In this document: piece after piece, positions 1 to 8,367 of the stretch
How positions within the stretch are numbered: the first letter of the stretch is position 1
How the letters are laid out: each line of letters opens with the position of its first letter
The notes under the pieces: generated by a model
Databases searched by the model: none
What the model saw: the letters and a program-made list of their open reading frames with translations, nothing else
Told to the model about the DNA's origin: nothing
Program-made: the position numbers and the translations under genes
Origin: Rhodocyclaceae bacterium
Lineage (GTDB): Bacteria > Pseudomonadota > Gammaproteobacteria > Burkholderiales > Rhodocyclaceae
Assembly (NCBI GenBank): GCA_003963315.1
Contig: RXJP01000146.1
Coordinates: 1-40,592, forward strand
Length of the DNA: 40,592 bases
Direction of reading: 5' to 3'

Positions 1-417
1 CTTGGCCTCGCGCTTGACATTGCGGGCGATGAATTCCGGCGTGTCCTCGTACATGTGGATGAAGCCGTGCAACTCCCGCAACACGTCGTTGGGAATGTGG
101 CGCGAAGTGCGGGTTTCACCATGGAGGAACAGCGGAATCTCGCTGTTGCGGTTGCGGATCTCGGTAACGAAGGCGCGCAGTTCGGCCAGGGTTTCCTCTT
201 CCTCGTTGGCCAGTTCCTCGTCGTCCACCGACAGGATGAAGGCGGAAGCCCGGCTCTGCTGCTGGGCGAAGGAAGCGAGATCGCCGTAGCTGGTGACCCC
301 CAGCACTTCCAGGCCCTCCTTTTCCATGGCCTCCGCCAGGGCGCGGATGCCCAGGCCGGAAGCGTTCTCGGAGCGGAAGTCCTCGTCGATGATGATGACC
401 GGAAAATGGAAACGCAT
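1..417 (-). CDS. Arg/Lys/Orn decarboxylase, N-terminal part (cut by window edge)
   Basis: The 139 visible codons open with MRFHFPVIIIDEDF and read like the N-terminal wing (flavodoxin-like) domain of the large PLP-dependent basic amino acid decarboxylases. These enzymes decarboxylate arginine, lysine or ornithine to the corresponding amine. The PLP domain and its active-site lysine lie beyond position 1, so the substrate cannot be told. The ATG at 415-417 is the first start after the upstream hairpin. The gene follows dcd on the same strand, an arrangement I associate with betaproteobacteria (from memory). A GC-rich hairpin at 440-464 separates it from dcd. Family assignment is fairly sure; specificity is not. 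Confidence 0.8.
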   Translation of the reverse strand, partial: MRFHFPVIIIDEDFRSENASGLGIRALAEAMEKEGLEVLGVTSYGDLASFAQQQSRASAFILSVDDEELANEEEETLAELRAFVTEIRNRNSEIPLFLHGETRTSRHIPNDVLRELHGFIHMYEDTPEFIARNVKREAK

Positions 418-435
418 GGCTGTTCCTCAAAAGCA

Positions 436-466
436 AAGACCCGCCCCGGAAATCGGGAAGCGGGCC
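436..466 (-). terminator. Hairpin between dcd and the decarboxylase gene
   Basis: Read on the minus strand, CCCGC and GCGGG (460-464 and 440-444) pair, with an inner CCC/GGG. The hairpin is followed by a moderately T-rich tract ending in CTTTT. It lies just downstream of the dcd stop and could end dcd transcription or reduce read-through into the decarboxylase gene. The T run is interrupted, so strength is uncertain. Confidence 0.45.
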
Positions 467-498
467 TCAGAATATGAAAGTATGGTTACGCGATAGCG

Positions 499-1065
499 TC
501 AGATTTTGGGGAGCGTGACGCCCACCTGCCCCTGGTACTTGCCGCCGCGGTCCTTGTAGGACACCTCGCACACCTCGTCGGATTCGAAGAACAACACCTG
601 GGCACAGCCTTCACCGGCGTAGATCTTGGCGGGCAGGGGCGTGGTGTTGGAGAACTCCAGGGTCACATAGCCTTCCCACTCGGGTTCGAAGGGTGTGACA
701 TTGACGATGATGCCGCAGCGGGCATAGGTGCTCTTGCCCAGGCAGACGGTGAGCACATTGCGCGGAATGCGGAAGTACTCCACGGTGCGGGCCAGGGCGA
801 AGGAATTGGGCGGGATGATGCAGGAATCCCCTTCCATTTCGACGAAGGAGTTGGGGTCGAAATTCTTCGGGTCCACGATGGTGGAGTTGATGTTGGTGAA
901 CACCTTGAATTCACGGGCGCAGCGAATGTCGTAACCGTAGCTGGAGGTGCCGTAGGACACGATCTTGTGGCCGTTGGACTCGCGCACCAAGCCCGGTTCG
1001 AAGGGCTCGATCATGCCGTGCTGCTCCGCCATGCGGCGTATCCACTTGTCCGATTTGATTGCCAT
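499..1065 (-). CDS. dcd: dCTP deaminase
   Basis: This 188-residue protein deaminates dCTP to dUTP, feeding dTMP synthesis through dUTPase. The length equals that of the proteobacterial homotrimeric enzyme. Recognisable blocks are the N-terminal [13 protein letters not shown], the SSYGYDIR segment, the [11 protein letters not shown] nucleotide-binding segment with the catalytic region, and the C-terminal [14 protein letters not shown]. The reading frame extends upstream to 1140, but the ATG at 1063-1065 gives the conserved N-terminus and is preceded by a GGGGA-like ribosome site. It lies between apbC and the decarboxylase on the same strand; a terminator-like hairpin in its leader suggests it has its own promoter or receives only partial read-through from apbC. 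Confidence 0.96.
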   Translation of the reverse strand: MAIKSDKWIRRMAEQHGMIEPFEPGLVRESNGHKIVSYGTSSYGYDIRCAREFKVFTNINSTIVDPKNFDPNSFVEMEGDSCIIPPNSFALARTVEYFRIPRNVLTVCLGKSTYARCGIIVNVTPFEPEWEGYVTLEFSNTTPLPAKIYAGEGCAQVLFFESDEVCEVSYKDRGGKYQGQVGVTLPKI

Positions 1066-1104
1066 TGGAATATCCCCGGGGTTTCCCGAAATGCTGCCCT
1101 GAAA

Positions 1105-1131
1105 AGCAGCGCCCCCGGCCAGCGGGGGCGC
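1105..1131 (-). terminator. Probable rho-independent terminator after apbC
   Basis: A perfect 8-bp stem (GCGCCCCC at 1109-1116 with GGGGGCGC at 1124-1131) has a 7-nt loop and, on the minus strand, is followed by TGCTTTTC. It lies 77 bp past the apbC stop and 40 bp before the dcd start, so it probably separates the two transcripts. Confidence 0.55.
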
Positions 1132-1207
1132 AGACTGCAAAAGTGCGCGAATTAGACCATAAACCGCGGATTTGTGTGGCTTTTGCCCCGCCTGCGCCAG
1201 AGCCAGT

Positions 1208-2296
1208 TCAGGTGTTCTGCACGACGATGTTGGGAAACTTGGCGCTCATGTCCTTGGCCCGTTCGGCGATGCCCACCGCCACCTTGCGGGCGATTTCCTT
1301 GTACATGGCCGCCACCTGGCCGTTGGGCTCGGCCGCCACGGTGGGTTTGCCGCCGTCGGCCTGCTGGCGGATGTGGATGTCCAGGGGCAGGGAACCCAGC
1401 ACCTTGACGCCGTAGTCCTCGCTCATGCGCTGGGCGCCGCCCTGGCCGAAGATGTGTTCCGCGTGGCCGCAGTTGGTGCAGATATGGATGCTCATGTTCT
1501 CCACCAGGCCGATGATGGGAATACCCACCTTCTCGAACATCTTCAAACCCTTGCGGGCATCCAGCAGGGCGATGTCCTGGGGCGTGGTGACGATCACCGC
1601 GCCGGTGACGGGCACCTGCTGGGCCAGGGTGAGTTGGATGTCGCCGGTGCCCGGCGGCATGTCGATCACCAGGTAGTCCAGGTCGTGCCAGTTGGTGTCC
1701 TTCAACAACTGCTGCATGGCGCCGGTGACCATGGGGCCGCGCCAGACCATGGGCGTTTCCACATCCACCAGGAAGCCGATGGACATGGCCTGGATACCAT
1801 GGGCCTCCAGGGGCGCCATGGTCTTGCCGTCCTTGGAGTCGGGCTTCTGGTCGTGGATGCCCAGCATCTGGGGAATCGAGGGGCCGTAGATGTCGGCATC
1901 CAGCAGGCCCACCGTTGCGCCTTCGGCAGCCAGGGCCAGCGCCAGGTTGACCGCGGTGGTGCTCTTGCCCACGCCACCCTTGCCGGAGGCCACGGCGATG
2001 ATGTTCTTGACCCCGTCCATCAGCTTGACGCCCCGCTGCACGGCATGGGAGACGATTTTCTGGCTGACGGTCACGGTCACCTTGGCGGCGCCCAGGGTTT
2101 GCAATTTGGCTTCCACCAGGCCGCGGATCAGCTCGACCTGGCTCCTGGCGGGATAGCCCAATTCCACGTCCAGCGACACGTCGCTTCCCGACACCTTGAT
2201 GTTGCGAACATTACGGGAAGCCACCAGATCCTTGCCAGTGTTGGGGTCGATCACTTCCTTGAGGGCGGCTTGTACTTGGCTGTCGATGAGACTCAT
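1208..2296 (-). CDS. apbC: Iron-sulfur cluster carrier protein ApbC/Mrp
   Basis: A 362-residue P-loop ATPase of the Mrp/NBP35 family that binds and transfers Fe-S clusters to apoproteins in the cytosol. Residues 1-80 form a MIP18/DUF59-type domain. The deviant Walker A motif GKGGVGKS is at residues 105-112, the DADIYGPS switch segment follows, and the cluster-binding CTNC motif is at residues 273-276. Length and domain order are normal. It is divergent from metG across about 150 bp, a common arrangement in betaproteobacteria. The ATG at 2294-2296 begins [15 protein letters not shown], as expected for the family. No anomaly seen. Confidence 0.96.
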   Translation of the reverse strand: MSLIDSQVQAALKEVIDPNTGKDLVASRNVRNIKVSGSDVSLDVELGYPARSQVELIRGLVEAKLQTLGAAKVTVTVSQKIVSHAVQRGVKLMDGVKNIIAVASGKGGVGKSTTAVNLALALAAEGATVGLLDADIYGPSIPQMLGIHDQKPDSKDGKTMAPLEAHGIQAMSIGFLVDVETPMVWRGPMVTGAMQQLLKDTNWHDLDYLVIDMPPGTGDIQLTLAQQVPVTGAVIVTTPQDIALLDARKGLKMFEKVGIPIIGLVENMSIHICTNCGHAEHIFGQGGAQRMSEDYGVKVLGSLPLDIHIRQQADGGKPTVAAEPNGQVAAMYKEIARKVAVGIAERAKDMSAKFPNIVVQNT

Positions 2297-2396
2297 GACT
2301 CGAAAATCCTTGCAATTTCAGGGGTTTTAGCGACTACTAACGGTCTTGGAGTATAGACCCGCAAGCTTCCGCCCAAGGCCTTTGATGGGGCTTTGT

Positions 2397-2402
2397 TAGA
2401 AT
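2397..2402 (+). promoter_or_regulatory. Possible -10 element of metG
   Basis: TAGAAT lies 47 bp upstream of the metG ATG in the apbC-metG divergent gap (2297-2448). No good -35 box is visible at the right distance, so this is a tentative assignment. Confidence 0.3.
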
Positions 2403-2448
2403 CCCCCGCTTGCAAAATCCTTGCCCACCGCAACCCGACAAGACCACC

Positions 2449-5004
2449 ATGGCCCTGCGCAAAATCCTCGTCACCAACGCCCTGCCCTACGCCAACGGCG
2501 ACATCCATTTCGGCCACCTGGTGGGTTACATCCAGGCCGATGTCTGGGTCCGTTTCCAGCGCATGAACGGCCATGAAGTGCATTACGTCTGCGCCGACGA
2601 CACCCACGGCACCCCCGTCATGCTGCGGGCGGAAAAGGAGGGCATCACCCCGGAACAGTTGATAGACCGGGTGCGGGTGGAGCATCTGCGCGACTTCACC
2701 GCTTTCGGTGTGGCCTTCGACAACTACTACTCCACCCATAGCCCGGAAAACAAGGCCTATGCCGAGGACTTTTACGGCAAGCTGAAGCAGGCCGGCTTCA
2801 TCGACGCCCGCGCCATCGAACAGTTCTACGATCCGGTGAAGGAAATGTTCCTGCCGGACCGCTTCATCAAGGGCGAATGTCCCAAGTGCGGCGCGGCAGA
2901 CCAATACGGCGACAATTGCGAAGTCTGCGGCGCCGCCTACGCCCCCACCGAACTGAAGAATCCCACTTCCGCCGTGTCCGGCGCCAAACCGGTGCTGAAG
3001 GAATCCGAGCACTACTTCTTCCGCCTCTCCGACGAGCGGGCCGTCAAGCTGCTGCGGGACTGGACCCGGGGCAACAACGCCGCCGGCACCGCCCATTTGC
3101 CGGTGGAAGCCGCCAACAAGATGAAGGAATGGCTGGGCGAGGAGGGCGAGAACAAGCTGTCGGACTGGGATATTTCCCGCGACGCCCCCTACTTCGGCTT
3201 CGAAATCCCCGGCGCGCCGGGCAAATATTTCTACGTCTGGCTGGATGCCCCTATCGGTTATTTCGCCAGCTTCAAGCACCTCGCCGCCCAGAAAGGCGGC
3301 ATCGACGTGGCCGCCTACACCGATGCCACTGCCGCCGAAAAAGCCGGAACGGAGATGGTGCACTTCATCGGCAAGGACATCCTCTACTTCCACGCCCTGT
3401 TCTGGCCCGCCATGCTCAAGTTCGCCGGTTACCGCATGCCGACCCAGCTCTGCGTGAACGGTTTCCTCACCGTGGATGGCGCCAAGATGAGCAAGAGCCG
3501 CGGCACCTTCATCACCGCCCACTCCTTCATCCAGCAAGGCCTCAACCCGGAGTGGCTGCGCTATTACTTCGCCAGCAAGTCCAACGCCACCATGGAAGAC
3601 GTGGACCTGAACCTGGACGATCTGGTGGCCAAGGTCAATGCCGACCTGGTGGGCAAGTACGTGAACATCGCCAGCCGCGCCGCCGGCTTCATCGCCAAGC
3701 GCTTCAACGGCAAGCTGTTCCATGCCCATGTGGACCACTTGCGGGAACGCTTCGATTTCGACCTGCCGGAACTGCGCGCCGCCGCCGACGAAATCGCCGG
3801 CTACTACGAGGCCCGGGACTACAGCCGCGCCCTGCGTAAAGTGATGGCCCTGGCCGACCAGGTGAACCAGTTCGTGGACAAGCACCAGCCCTGGCAAATG
3901 GCGAAGAATGTGGAACACGAGGAAACGCTGCACTATGTGTGCACCGTGCTCATCAACGCCTTCCGCCTGCTCACCCTCTACCTCAAACCGGTGCTGCCCC
4001 ATCTGGCGAAGCGAGCCGAGGAGTTCCTCAATATCGCCCCGCTGGCATGGTCGGATGCCGGCCATCTGCTGGCCCCGGAACATCCCATCAATCCCTATGA
4101 ACATCTCATGGCCCGCATCGACCCCAAGCAGATCGAGGCCCTGGTGGACGCCAACAGGGAAAGTCTGGCGCCCAGCCAGCCACCCTCTCCCGCATCAGCG
4201 GGAGAGGGTGGTCGCGCCAAGGCGCGACCGGGTGAGGGAAATCCTCATGGTAAAAAACCTCTACCGGATGAATTGATCGCAGCCGCGCGAAAGCTGCGGA
4301 CCGAGCAAACCGATGCCGAAGGATTACTTTGGGCTTTGCTAAGGAACAACCAGTTCGGCGGAAAATTTCGGCGGCAACACCCCATCGCTCTGGATACGGG
4401 CAAACAAGTCATTCTGGATTTCTATTGCGAATCGCAAAAACTGGCTATCGAGGTGGATGGTGGCCAACATGCCGACGATGCGCTCAAGGACAGGGCAAGG
4501 GATCGAATGGTCGCGGAAAAGGGGATTCGCACTATCCGTTATTGGAACAATGAAGTGTTGGGCGAGACCGAGGCAGTCTTGGCTTCGATTTGGGCAGCCA
4601 TCCATATGGAACTACCCAAAGCCTCCCTCACCCCCAGCCCCTCTCCCGCTGATGCGGGAGAAGGGAGCGTCATTTCCATCGACGACTTTTCCAAGATCGA
4701 CCTGCGCATCGCCCGCATCGCCAATGCCGAGCATGTGGAAGGCGCCGACAAGTTGATCCGCCTGACCCTGGACCTGGGCGCCCTGGGTACCAAGCAGGTG
4801 TTCGCCGGCATCAAGGCCGCCTACGACCCCGCCACCCTGGTGGGCCGCCTGACCGTGATGGTGGCCAACCTGGCGCCGCGCAAGATGAAGTTCGGCCTGT
4901 CCGAAGGCATGGTGCTGGCCGCCTCCGACGACAAGGGCGAAGTGCCGGGCCTGTTCATCCTCTCCCCCGATAGCGGCGCCCAGCCGGGCATGCGCGTCAA
5001 GTAA
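2449..5004 (+). CDS. metG: Methionyl-tRNA synthetase with an in-frame DUF559 nuclease insert
   Basis: This cytoplasmic enzyme charges tRNA-Met for initiation and elongation. The class I signature HFGH is at residues 20-23, the zinc knuckle cysteines at 144, 147, 157 and 160, and KMSKS at about 346-350. The C-terminal tRNA-binding/dimerisation (EMAP-type OB) domain starts near residue 742 with [16 protein letters not shown]. At 851 residues it is far longer than the roughly 690 expected. The excess is a 162-codon in-frame segment (about residues 578-739) that carries a DUF559 nuclease-like domain flanked by palindromic repeats; subtracting it restores about 689 residues. The insert falls in the linker before the C-terminal domain, so the catalytic core should be unaffected. 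I chose the ATG at 2449; the frame extends to a TTG at 2410, but the N-terminus [17 protein letters not shown] is canonical. Confidence 0.95.
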   Translation: MALRKILVTNALPYANGDIHFGHLVGYIQADVWVRFQRMNGHEVHYVCADDTHGTPVMLRAEKEGITPEQLIDRVRVEHLRDFTAFGVAFDNYYSTHSPENKAYAEDFYGKLKQAGFIDARAIEQFYDPVKEMFLPDRFIKGECPKCGAADQYGDNCEVCGAAYAPTELKNPTSAVSGAKPVLKESEHYFFRLSDERAVKLLRDWTRGNNAAGTAHLPVEAANKMKEWLGEEGENKLSDWDISRDAPYFGFEIPGAPGKYFYVWLDAPIGYFASFKHLAAQKGGIDVAAYTDATAAEKAGTEMVHFIGKDILYFHALFWPAMLKFAGYRMPTQLCVNGFLTVDGAKMSKSRGTFITAHSFIQQGLNPEWLRYYFASKSNATMEDVDLNLDDLVAKVNADLVGKYVNIASRAAGFIAKRFNGKLFHAHVDHLRERFDFDLPELRAAADEIAGYYEARDYSRALRKVMALADQVNQFVDKHQPWQMAKNVEHEETLHYVCTVLINAFRLLTLYLKPVLPHLAKRAEEFLNIAPLAWSDAGHLLAPEHPINPYEHLMARIDPKQIEALVDANRESLAPSQPPSPASAGEGGRAKARPGEGNPHGKKPLPDELIAAARKLRTEQTDAEGLLWALLRNNQFGGKFRRQHPIALDTGKQVILDFYCESQKLAIEVDGGQHADDALKDRARDRMVAEKGIRTIRYWNNEVLGETEAVLASIWAAIHMELPKASLTPSPSPADAGEGSVISIDDFSKIDLRIARIANAEHVEGADKLIRLTLDLGALGTKQVFAGIKAAYDPATLVGRLTVMVANLAPRKMKFGLSEGMVLAASDDKGEVPGLFILSPDSGAQPGMRVK
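4181..4238 (-). repeat. REP-like palindromic repeat, left copy (metG insert)
   Basis: A perfect 13-bp stem (4181-4193 with 4198-4210) has an ATCA loop. A second perfect 8-bp stem follows (GTCGCGCC at 4211-4218 with GGCGCGAC at 4221-4228), then GGGTGAGGG. Read on the minus strand this is the order CCCTCACCC, small hairpin, CCCTCTCCCGC hairpin, a layout I recognise from dispersed proteobacterial repeats. It is translated in frame as part of MetG. Confidence 0.85.
4625..4666 (+). repeat. REP-like palindromic repeat, right copy (metG insert)
   Basis: It begins CCCTCACCCCCAGCCC and continues into a 12-bp stem with one mismatch (4638-4649 with 4654-4665) around a TGAT loop. It is the same repeat family as the left copy but in the opposite orientation and without the small second hairpin. 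The pair therefore forms inverted ends around the DUF559 core. Confidence 0.85.
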
Positions 5005-5137
5005 GCAGGCCCCACCTCAGCCATGCCTCTCACGCCCTCGAAAAAATGGCTAGTTCGCCACCACGAGGGCCGTCATCGACCCGTTCCGTTCTGCTGCATT
5101 CCTTTTGTCCCCGACAATGTGCAAGCACGGAGCGCCC

Positions 5138-6808
5138 ATGAAACTGCCCTTCCACCCAAAACTGTTTGACACCTTGCCCGGCTACGGGCGAGGCCAATTC
5201 CTCCACGACGTTTCCTCCGGCATCACCGTGGGCGTCCTCGCCCTGCCCCTGGCCATGGCCTTCGCCATCGCCTCCGGCATGTCGCCCTCCGCCGGCATCT
5301 GGACCGCCATCGTCGCCGGCGCCCTCATCTCCGCCCTGGGCGGTTCCAAGGTGCAGATCGGCGGTCCCACCGGGGCCTTCATCCCCATCATCTACGGCAT
5401 CGTCGTCACCTACGGCGTGGCCAACCTGCTCATCGCCACCATGCTGGCCGGCATCTTCCTGGTGGGCATGGCCCTGGGACGGGTGGGCAACCTGATCCGC
5501 TTCATCCCCAAGACCGTGGTGATCGGCTTCACCAACGGCATCGCGGTGGTGATCTTTCTCGCCCAGATCAAGGATTTCCTCGGCCTGCATATCCCATCAT
5601 TGCCAGCGGAATTCTTTGAAAAAATCCAGGCCCTGTTCGAGCATATCCACACCTTCGACGGACCCACCCTCGCGCTTTCCCTGGCCTCCCTGGCGGTGCT
5701 GTTGGGCTATAACCGGCTAGCACAAAGCTTCGCCCCGCTGCGCCGCGCCCCCGGCCCCCTGGCCGTACTGGTGCTGGGCACCGCGGCCGCTGCGGTGCTG
5801 GATCTGCCGGTGGAAACCATAGGCAGCCGTTTCGGCGGTATTCCCCAAAGCGTGCCGCCCCTGGAACTCCCCGCCTTGTCACTGGCGACCCTGGGCAAGC
5901 TGATCGCCCCCGCCATCGCCATCGCCCTGCTGGGGGCCATCGAATCCCTGCTCTCGGCCCGGGTGGCCGATGGCCAGATCGACGACAAGCACGATCCCAA
6001 TCAGGAACTCATGGCCCAGGGCATCGCCAACATCATCGCCCCCTTATTCGGCGGCTTCGCTGCCACCGGGGCCATTGCCCGCACCGCCACCAACGTCCGC
6101 AGCGGCGGCCGCACCCCCATTGCCGGCCTGGTCCACTCCTTCACCTTGTTGCTGGTGGTGCTGCTGGCCGCGCCCCTGGCCCAGTACATTCCCTTGGCCA
6201 CCTTGTCCGCCATCGTCGTGCTGGTGTCCATCAATATGGGGGAATGGCACGAGTTCCGCGAACTCAAGCGCTACTCCCACAACTACCGCCTGATCCTGCT
6301 GTCCACCTTCCTCATCACCGTGGTCTTCGACCTCACCCTGGCGGTGGAAATCGGCATGGCCCTGGCCAGCCTGGCCTTCATCTACCGGGTGCAGGATCTG
6401 ACGCGGATCGAACGCATGCCCCTGGAAGCCCATTACGGCGCAGCCGTGACCCATGCCGACGGCCGGCCCCGCATCCTTGCCTTCAAGCTCTACGGTTCCC
6501 TGTTCTTCGGTGCGGTGGGCAAGATAGAAGCCCAACTCGATCCCAAGGACTTACAGGCGGATGCCATCATCCTCGACGTGGCCAAGGTCATCAACATCGA
6601 CACCACCGCCCTGGAAAGCCTGGAGAACATGCGCCGCACCCTGGCCAAGCGTGGCGCCCACATCATCATCAGCGGCCTCAACGAACAACCGGCCTCCCTG
6701 GTGCGCCGCTCCGGTTTCGGCGAGGCCGTCGGCCAGGATAATCTGCTGGACTCCTTCACCGAGGCCATCCTCCATGCCCAACAGCTCCTCAATGAACAGC
6801 GTCCTTGA
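5138..6808 (+). CDS. SulP family inorganic anion transporter
   Basis: A 556-residue inner-membrane protein of the SulP/SLC26 family. The first 390 or so residues are a chain of hydrophobic segments with the family's VGVLALPLAMAFAIASG near the start and GGPTGAF soon after. A cytoplasmic STAS domain follows (from about residue 440, ILAFKLYGSLFFGAVGK, with IDTTALESL). Such proteins carry sulfate, bicarbonate or related anions; the substrate cannot be told from sequence. I start at the ATG at 5138, preceded by GGAG at a good distance; upstream TTG and ATG codons in frame are less likely. It overlaps the acylphosphatase gene by 17 bp. The 133 bp before it show no clear promoter. Confidence 0.92.
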   Translation: MKLPFHPKLFDTLPGYGRGQFLHDVSSGITVGVLALPLAMAFAIASGMSPSAGIWTAIVAGALISALGGSKVQIGGPTGAFIPIIYGIVVTYGVANLLIATMLAGIFLVGMALGRVGNLIRFIPKTVVIGFTNGIAVVIFLAQIKDFLGLHIPSLPAEFFEKIQALFEHIHTFDGPTLALSLASLAVLLGYNRLAQSFAPLRRAPGPLAVLVLGTAAAAVLDLPVETIGSRFGGIPQSVPPLELPALSLATLGKLIAPAIAIALLGAIESLLSARVADGQIDDKHDPNQELMAQGIANIIAPLFGGFAATGAIARTATNVRSGGRTPIAGLVHSFTLLLVVLLAAPLAQYIPLATLSAIVVLVSINMGEWHEFRELKRYSHNYRLILLSTFLITVVFDLTLAVEIGMALASLAFIYRVQDLTRIERMPLEAHYGAAVTHADGRPRILAFKLYGSLFFGAVGKIEAQLDPKDLQADAIILDVAKVINIDTTALESLENMRRTLAKRGAHIIISGLNEQPASLVRRSGFGEAVGQDNLLDSFTEAILHAQQLLNEQRP

Positions 6809-7088
6809 GGCCCGTCGCCTGGTCATTTCGGGACAAGTCCAAGGTGTTTCCTTCCGCGCCGCCATGGTGACGGAAGCCCGCCGCCATGGCGCCCGGGGCT
6901 GGGTGCGCAACCTCACCGGCGGACAAGTGGAGGCGGTGATCGGTGGCAGCGGAGAAACCGTAGCCCTCATGATCGCCTGGGCCCGACGCGGGCCGCCGGC
7001 TGCCTTGGTGACACAGGTGCTGGTGGAAGAGGCGCAGCCCGAAGCGCTCACCGATTACGAACATTTCATCCAGATTGCAAGTTTGTGA
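6792..7088 (+). CDS. acyP: Acylphosphatase
   Basis: A 98-residue enzyme that hydrolyses acyl phosphates such as acetyl or carbamoyl phosphate. The phosphate-binding loop with the catalytic arginine (VQGVSFR) and the catalytic asparagine in the GWVRNLTGGQVEAV segment are both present, so it should be active. Its ATG lies inside the 3' end of the SulP transporter gene (17-bp overlap in another frame), implying translational coupling. Size is typical of the family. The joint physiological role with the transporter is unknown. Confidence 0.92.
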   Translation: MNSVLEARRLVISGQVQGVSFRAAMVTEARRHGARGWVRNLTGGQVEAVIGGSGETVALMIAWARRGPPAALVTQVLVEEAQPEALTDYEHFIQIASL

Positions 7089-7107
7089 ATCCGGGCAGTG
7101 ACACTGA

Positions 7108-7144
7108 ATTGCCCATGGCTATACCTGCCATAGGCTGTGCCAAT
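7108..7144 (+). promoter_or_regulatory. OxyR-type binding site upstream of ahpC
   Basis: Four tetranucleotide blocks occur at exact 7-bp spacing: ATTG (7108), CTAT (7119), ATAG (7130), CAAT (7141). The arrangement is fully symmetric and matches the known OxyR pattern ATAG-N7-CTAT-N7-ATAG-N7-CTAT at 13 of 16 block positions or better. It ends on the first base of a perfect TTGACA -35 box, the position expected of an OxyR activator site. Binding is inferred, and no oxyR gene is in the window. Confidence 0.65.
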
Positions 7145-7172
7145 TGACATTAAACGCCGCGGATCGCAAGAT
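7144..7172 (+). promoter_or_regulatory. ahpC promoter (-35 TTGACA, weak -10)
   Basis: TTGACA at 7144-7149 and CAAGAT at 7167-7172 are separated by 17 bp. The -35 is perfect and the -10 is poor, which fits an activator-dependent promoter served by the OxyR-like site that touches it. Confidence 0.5.
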
Positions 7173-7217
7173 GCGCGTTCCCCGCTTCACCCACAATATT
7201 CAGCAAGGAGAATAAAC

Positions 7218-7814
7218 ATGGCAGTTCTCGTCGGCAAAGCCGCTCCCGATTTCACCGCAACCACCGTTTTCGGCAACAACGAAATCAAGGATCTCACCCT
7301 GTCCTCCCTGAAGGGCAAGTACGTCGTCCTGTTCTTCTATCCCCTGGACTTCACTTTCGTCTGCCCCTCCGAGCTGATCGCCTTCGATCACCGCCTGGAA
7401 GAATTCAAGAAGCGCGGCGTTGAAGTGCTGGGCTGCTCCATCGATTCCCAATTCACCCACCTGGCCTGGAAGAACACCCCCGTCGAAAAGGGCGGTATCG
7501 GCCAAGTCGGCTATCCCCTGGTGGCGGACATCAACCACGCCATCTGCCAAGCCTATGATGTGGAAGCCGCCGGCGGCGTCGCCTTCCGCGGCTCCTTCCT
7601 GATCGACAAGGCCGGCGTGGTGCAGCACCAAGTGGTGAACAACCTGCCCCTGGGCCGCAACATCGACGAGATGCTGCGCATGGTGGACGCCCTGCAATTC
7701 ACCGAAGAACACGGCGAAGTCTGTCCCGCCGGTTGGTCCAAGGGCAAGGCCGGCATGACCGCCAGCCCCGAAGGCGTAGCAAAGTACCTGGCGGCAAACG
7801 CCAAGGCGCTGTAA
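7218..7814 (+). CDS. ahpC: Typical 2-Cys peroxiredoxin (AhpC/Prx1 class)
   Basis: A 198-residue thiol peroxidase that reduces hydrogen peroxide and organic hydroperoxides in the cytosol. The peroxidatic Cys49 lies in DFTFVCPSE and the resolving Cys169 in GEVCPAGW. The C-terminal tail is long enough for the decameric Prx1/AhpC class. The ATG at 7218 has a strong AAGGAG at 7205-7210; in-frame codons upstream are not needed. No ahpF lies next to it, so reduction probably comes from thioredoxin or a reductase encoded elsewhere. It appears monocistronic, between an OxyR-type site and a strong terminator. Confidence 0.93.
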   Translation: MAVLVGKAAPDFTATTVFGNNEIKDLTLSSLKGKYVVLFFYPLDFTFVCPSELIAFDHRLEEFKKRGVEVLGCSIDSQFTHLAWKNTPVEKGGIGQVGYPLVADINHAICQAYDVEAAGGVAFRGSFLIDKAGVVQHQVVNNLPLGRNIDEMLRMVDALQFTEEHGEVCPAGWSKGKAGMTASPEGVAKYLAANAKAL

Positions 7815-7841
7815 TTAAAAAAGCAACTCCATACAGAGAGC

Positions 7842-7872
7842 AACGGCCACCCGAGGGTGGCCGTTTTTTATT
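7842..7872. terminator. Rho-independent terminator between ahpC and the MaoC gene
   Basis: AACGGCCACCC (7842-7852) pairs perfectly with GGGTGGCCGTT (7855-7865), followed on the plus strand by a T run through 7869. It ends ahpC and, being between convergent genes, may also stop the dnaE-wbuC-maoC transcript from the other strand. Confidence 0.88.
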
Positions 7873-7898
7873 TTCAGGACCGAACCGCTGAGGTTCCC

Positions 7899-8354
7899 TT
7901 AGCCGGCGCGGGCAGGCACCACGACATTGGCCACACAGGACTGCACCACCTGATCGTGCTGGTTGAGGGTATGCATCTGCACCCGCACGATGCCCCGCTC
8001 CGGACGGGAACGGGATGCCCTGATTTCCAGCACCGTGGCTTCCAGGTGCAGGCTGTCGCCGGGGCGCACGGGCAGCGGCCAACGCAGGTCGTCCACCCCC
8101 GCGCCTATGGTGCCGGCGGCCGGCTTCATGCCGCAACCCACAATCAGGCGCATGGTGATGGCTGCCGTGTGCCAGCCGCTGGCGGCGAGGCCGCGAAAGA
8201 AGGTGTGTTCGGCGGCCGCCTCGTCCAAGTGGAACACCTGGGGGTCGTACCGGGCGGCGAATGCCTTGATCTCTTCGGCATCGACCGTCACCGACTCCGA
8301 TGTCCATTGCTGGCCGACGTGGAAATCCTCAAGGTAGTGCAGCTCTGATTCCAT
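7899..8354 (-). CDS. MaoC family dehydratase
   Basis: A 151-residue single hot-dog-fold protein resembling MaoC-like and (R)-specific enoyl-CoA hydratases, which hydrate 2-enoyl-CoA thioesters. FAARYDPQVFHLDEAAA is the hydratase active-site segment, here with D and H in the usual D-x(4)-H positions, and GLAASGWHTAAITMRL follows. The physiological substrate is unknown. It lies 13 bp after the wbuC-like gene on the same strand and appears to be the last gene of a dnaE-led unit ending at the terminator around 7842-7865. Confidence 0.85.
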   Translation of the reverse strand: MESELHYLEDFHVGQQWTSESVTVDAEEIKAFAARYDPQVFHLDEAAAEHTFFRGLAASGWHTAAITMRLIVGCGMKPAAGTIGAGVDDLRWPLPVRPGDSLHLEATVLEIRASRSRPERGIVRVQMHTLNQHDQVVQSCVANVVVPARAG

Positions 8355-8367
8355 GGATCGTCCCGTA

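Larger units (their letters stand above)
4181..4666 (+). mobile_element. DUF559 nuclease cassette with inverted REP-like ends, inside metG
   Basis: This 486-bp block is an exact multiple of three and stays open in the metG frame. Its coding core resembles stand-alone DUF559 proteins: the [15 protein letters not shown] helix (E624 of MetG), [16 protein letters not shown] (D657) and AIEVDGGQH (E668), and finally RYWNNEVL. Those acidic residues match the Vsr/PD-(D/E)XK-like layout. Codons such as TTA, CTA and AGG occur in the core but are rare in the surrounding metG. The ends are hairpin repeats in opposite orientation (4181-4238 and 4625-4666). I infer a mobile or formerly mobile nuclease-repeat unit. 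No target duplication is evident, and whether the nuclease is active or the protein is processed cannot be seen. Confidence 0.75.

Noticed and set aside
1172-2356. Plus-strand 394-codon frame opposite apbC
   Set aside because: Antisense shadow of a recognisable Mrp/ApbC protein; no domain seen.
4247-4605. DUF559 as a separate gene with its own start
   Set aside because: The ATG at 4247 is in another frame and stops within ten codons. There is no ATG in the DUF559 frame before the conserved region, so it is read as part of metG.
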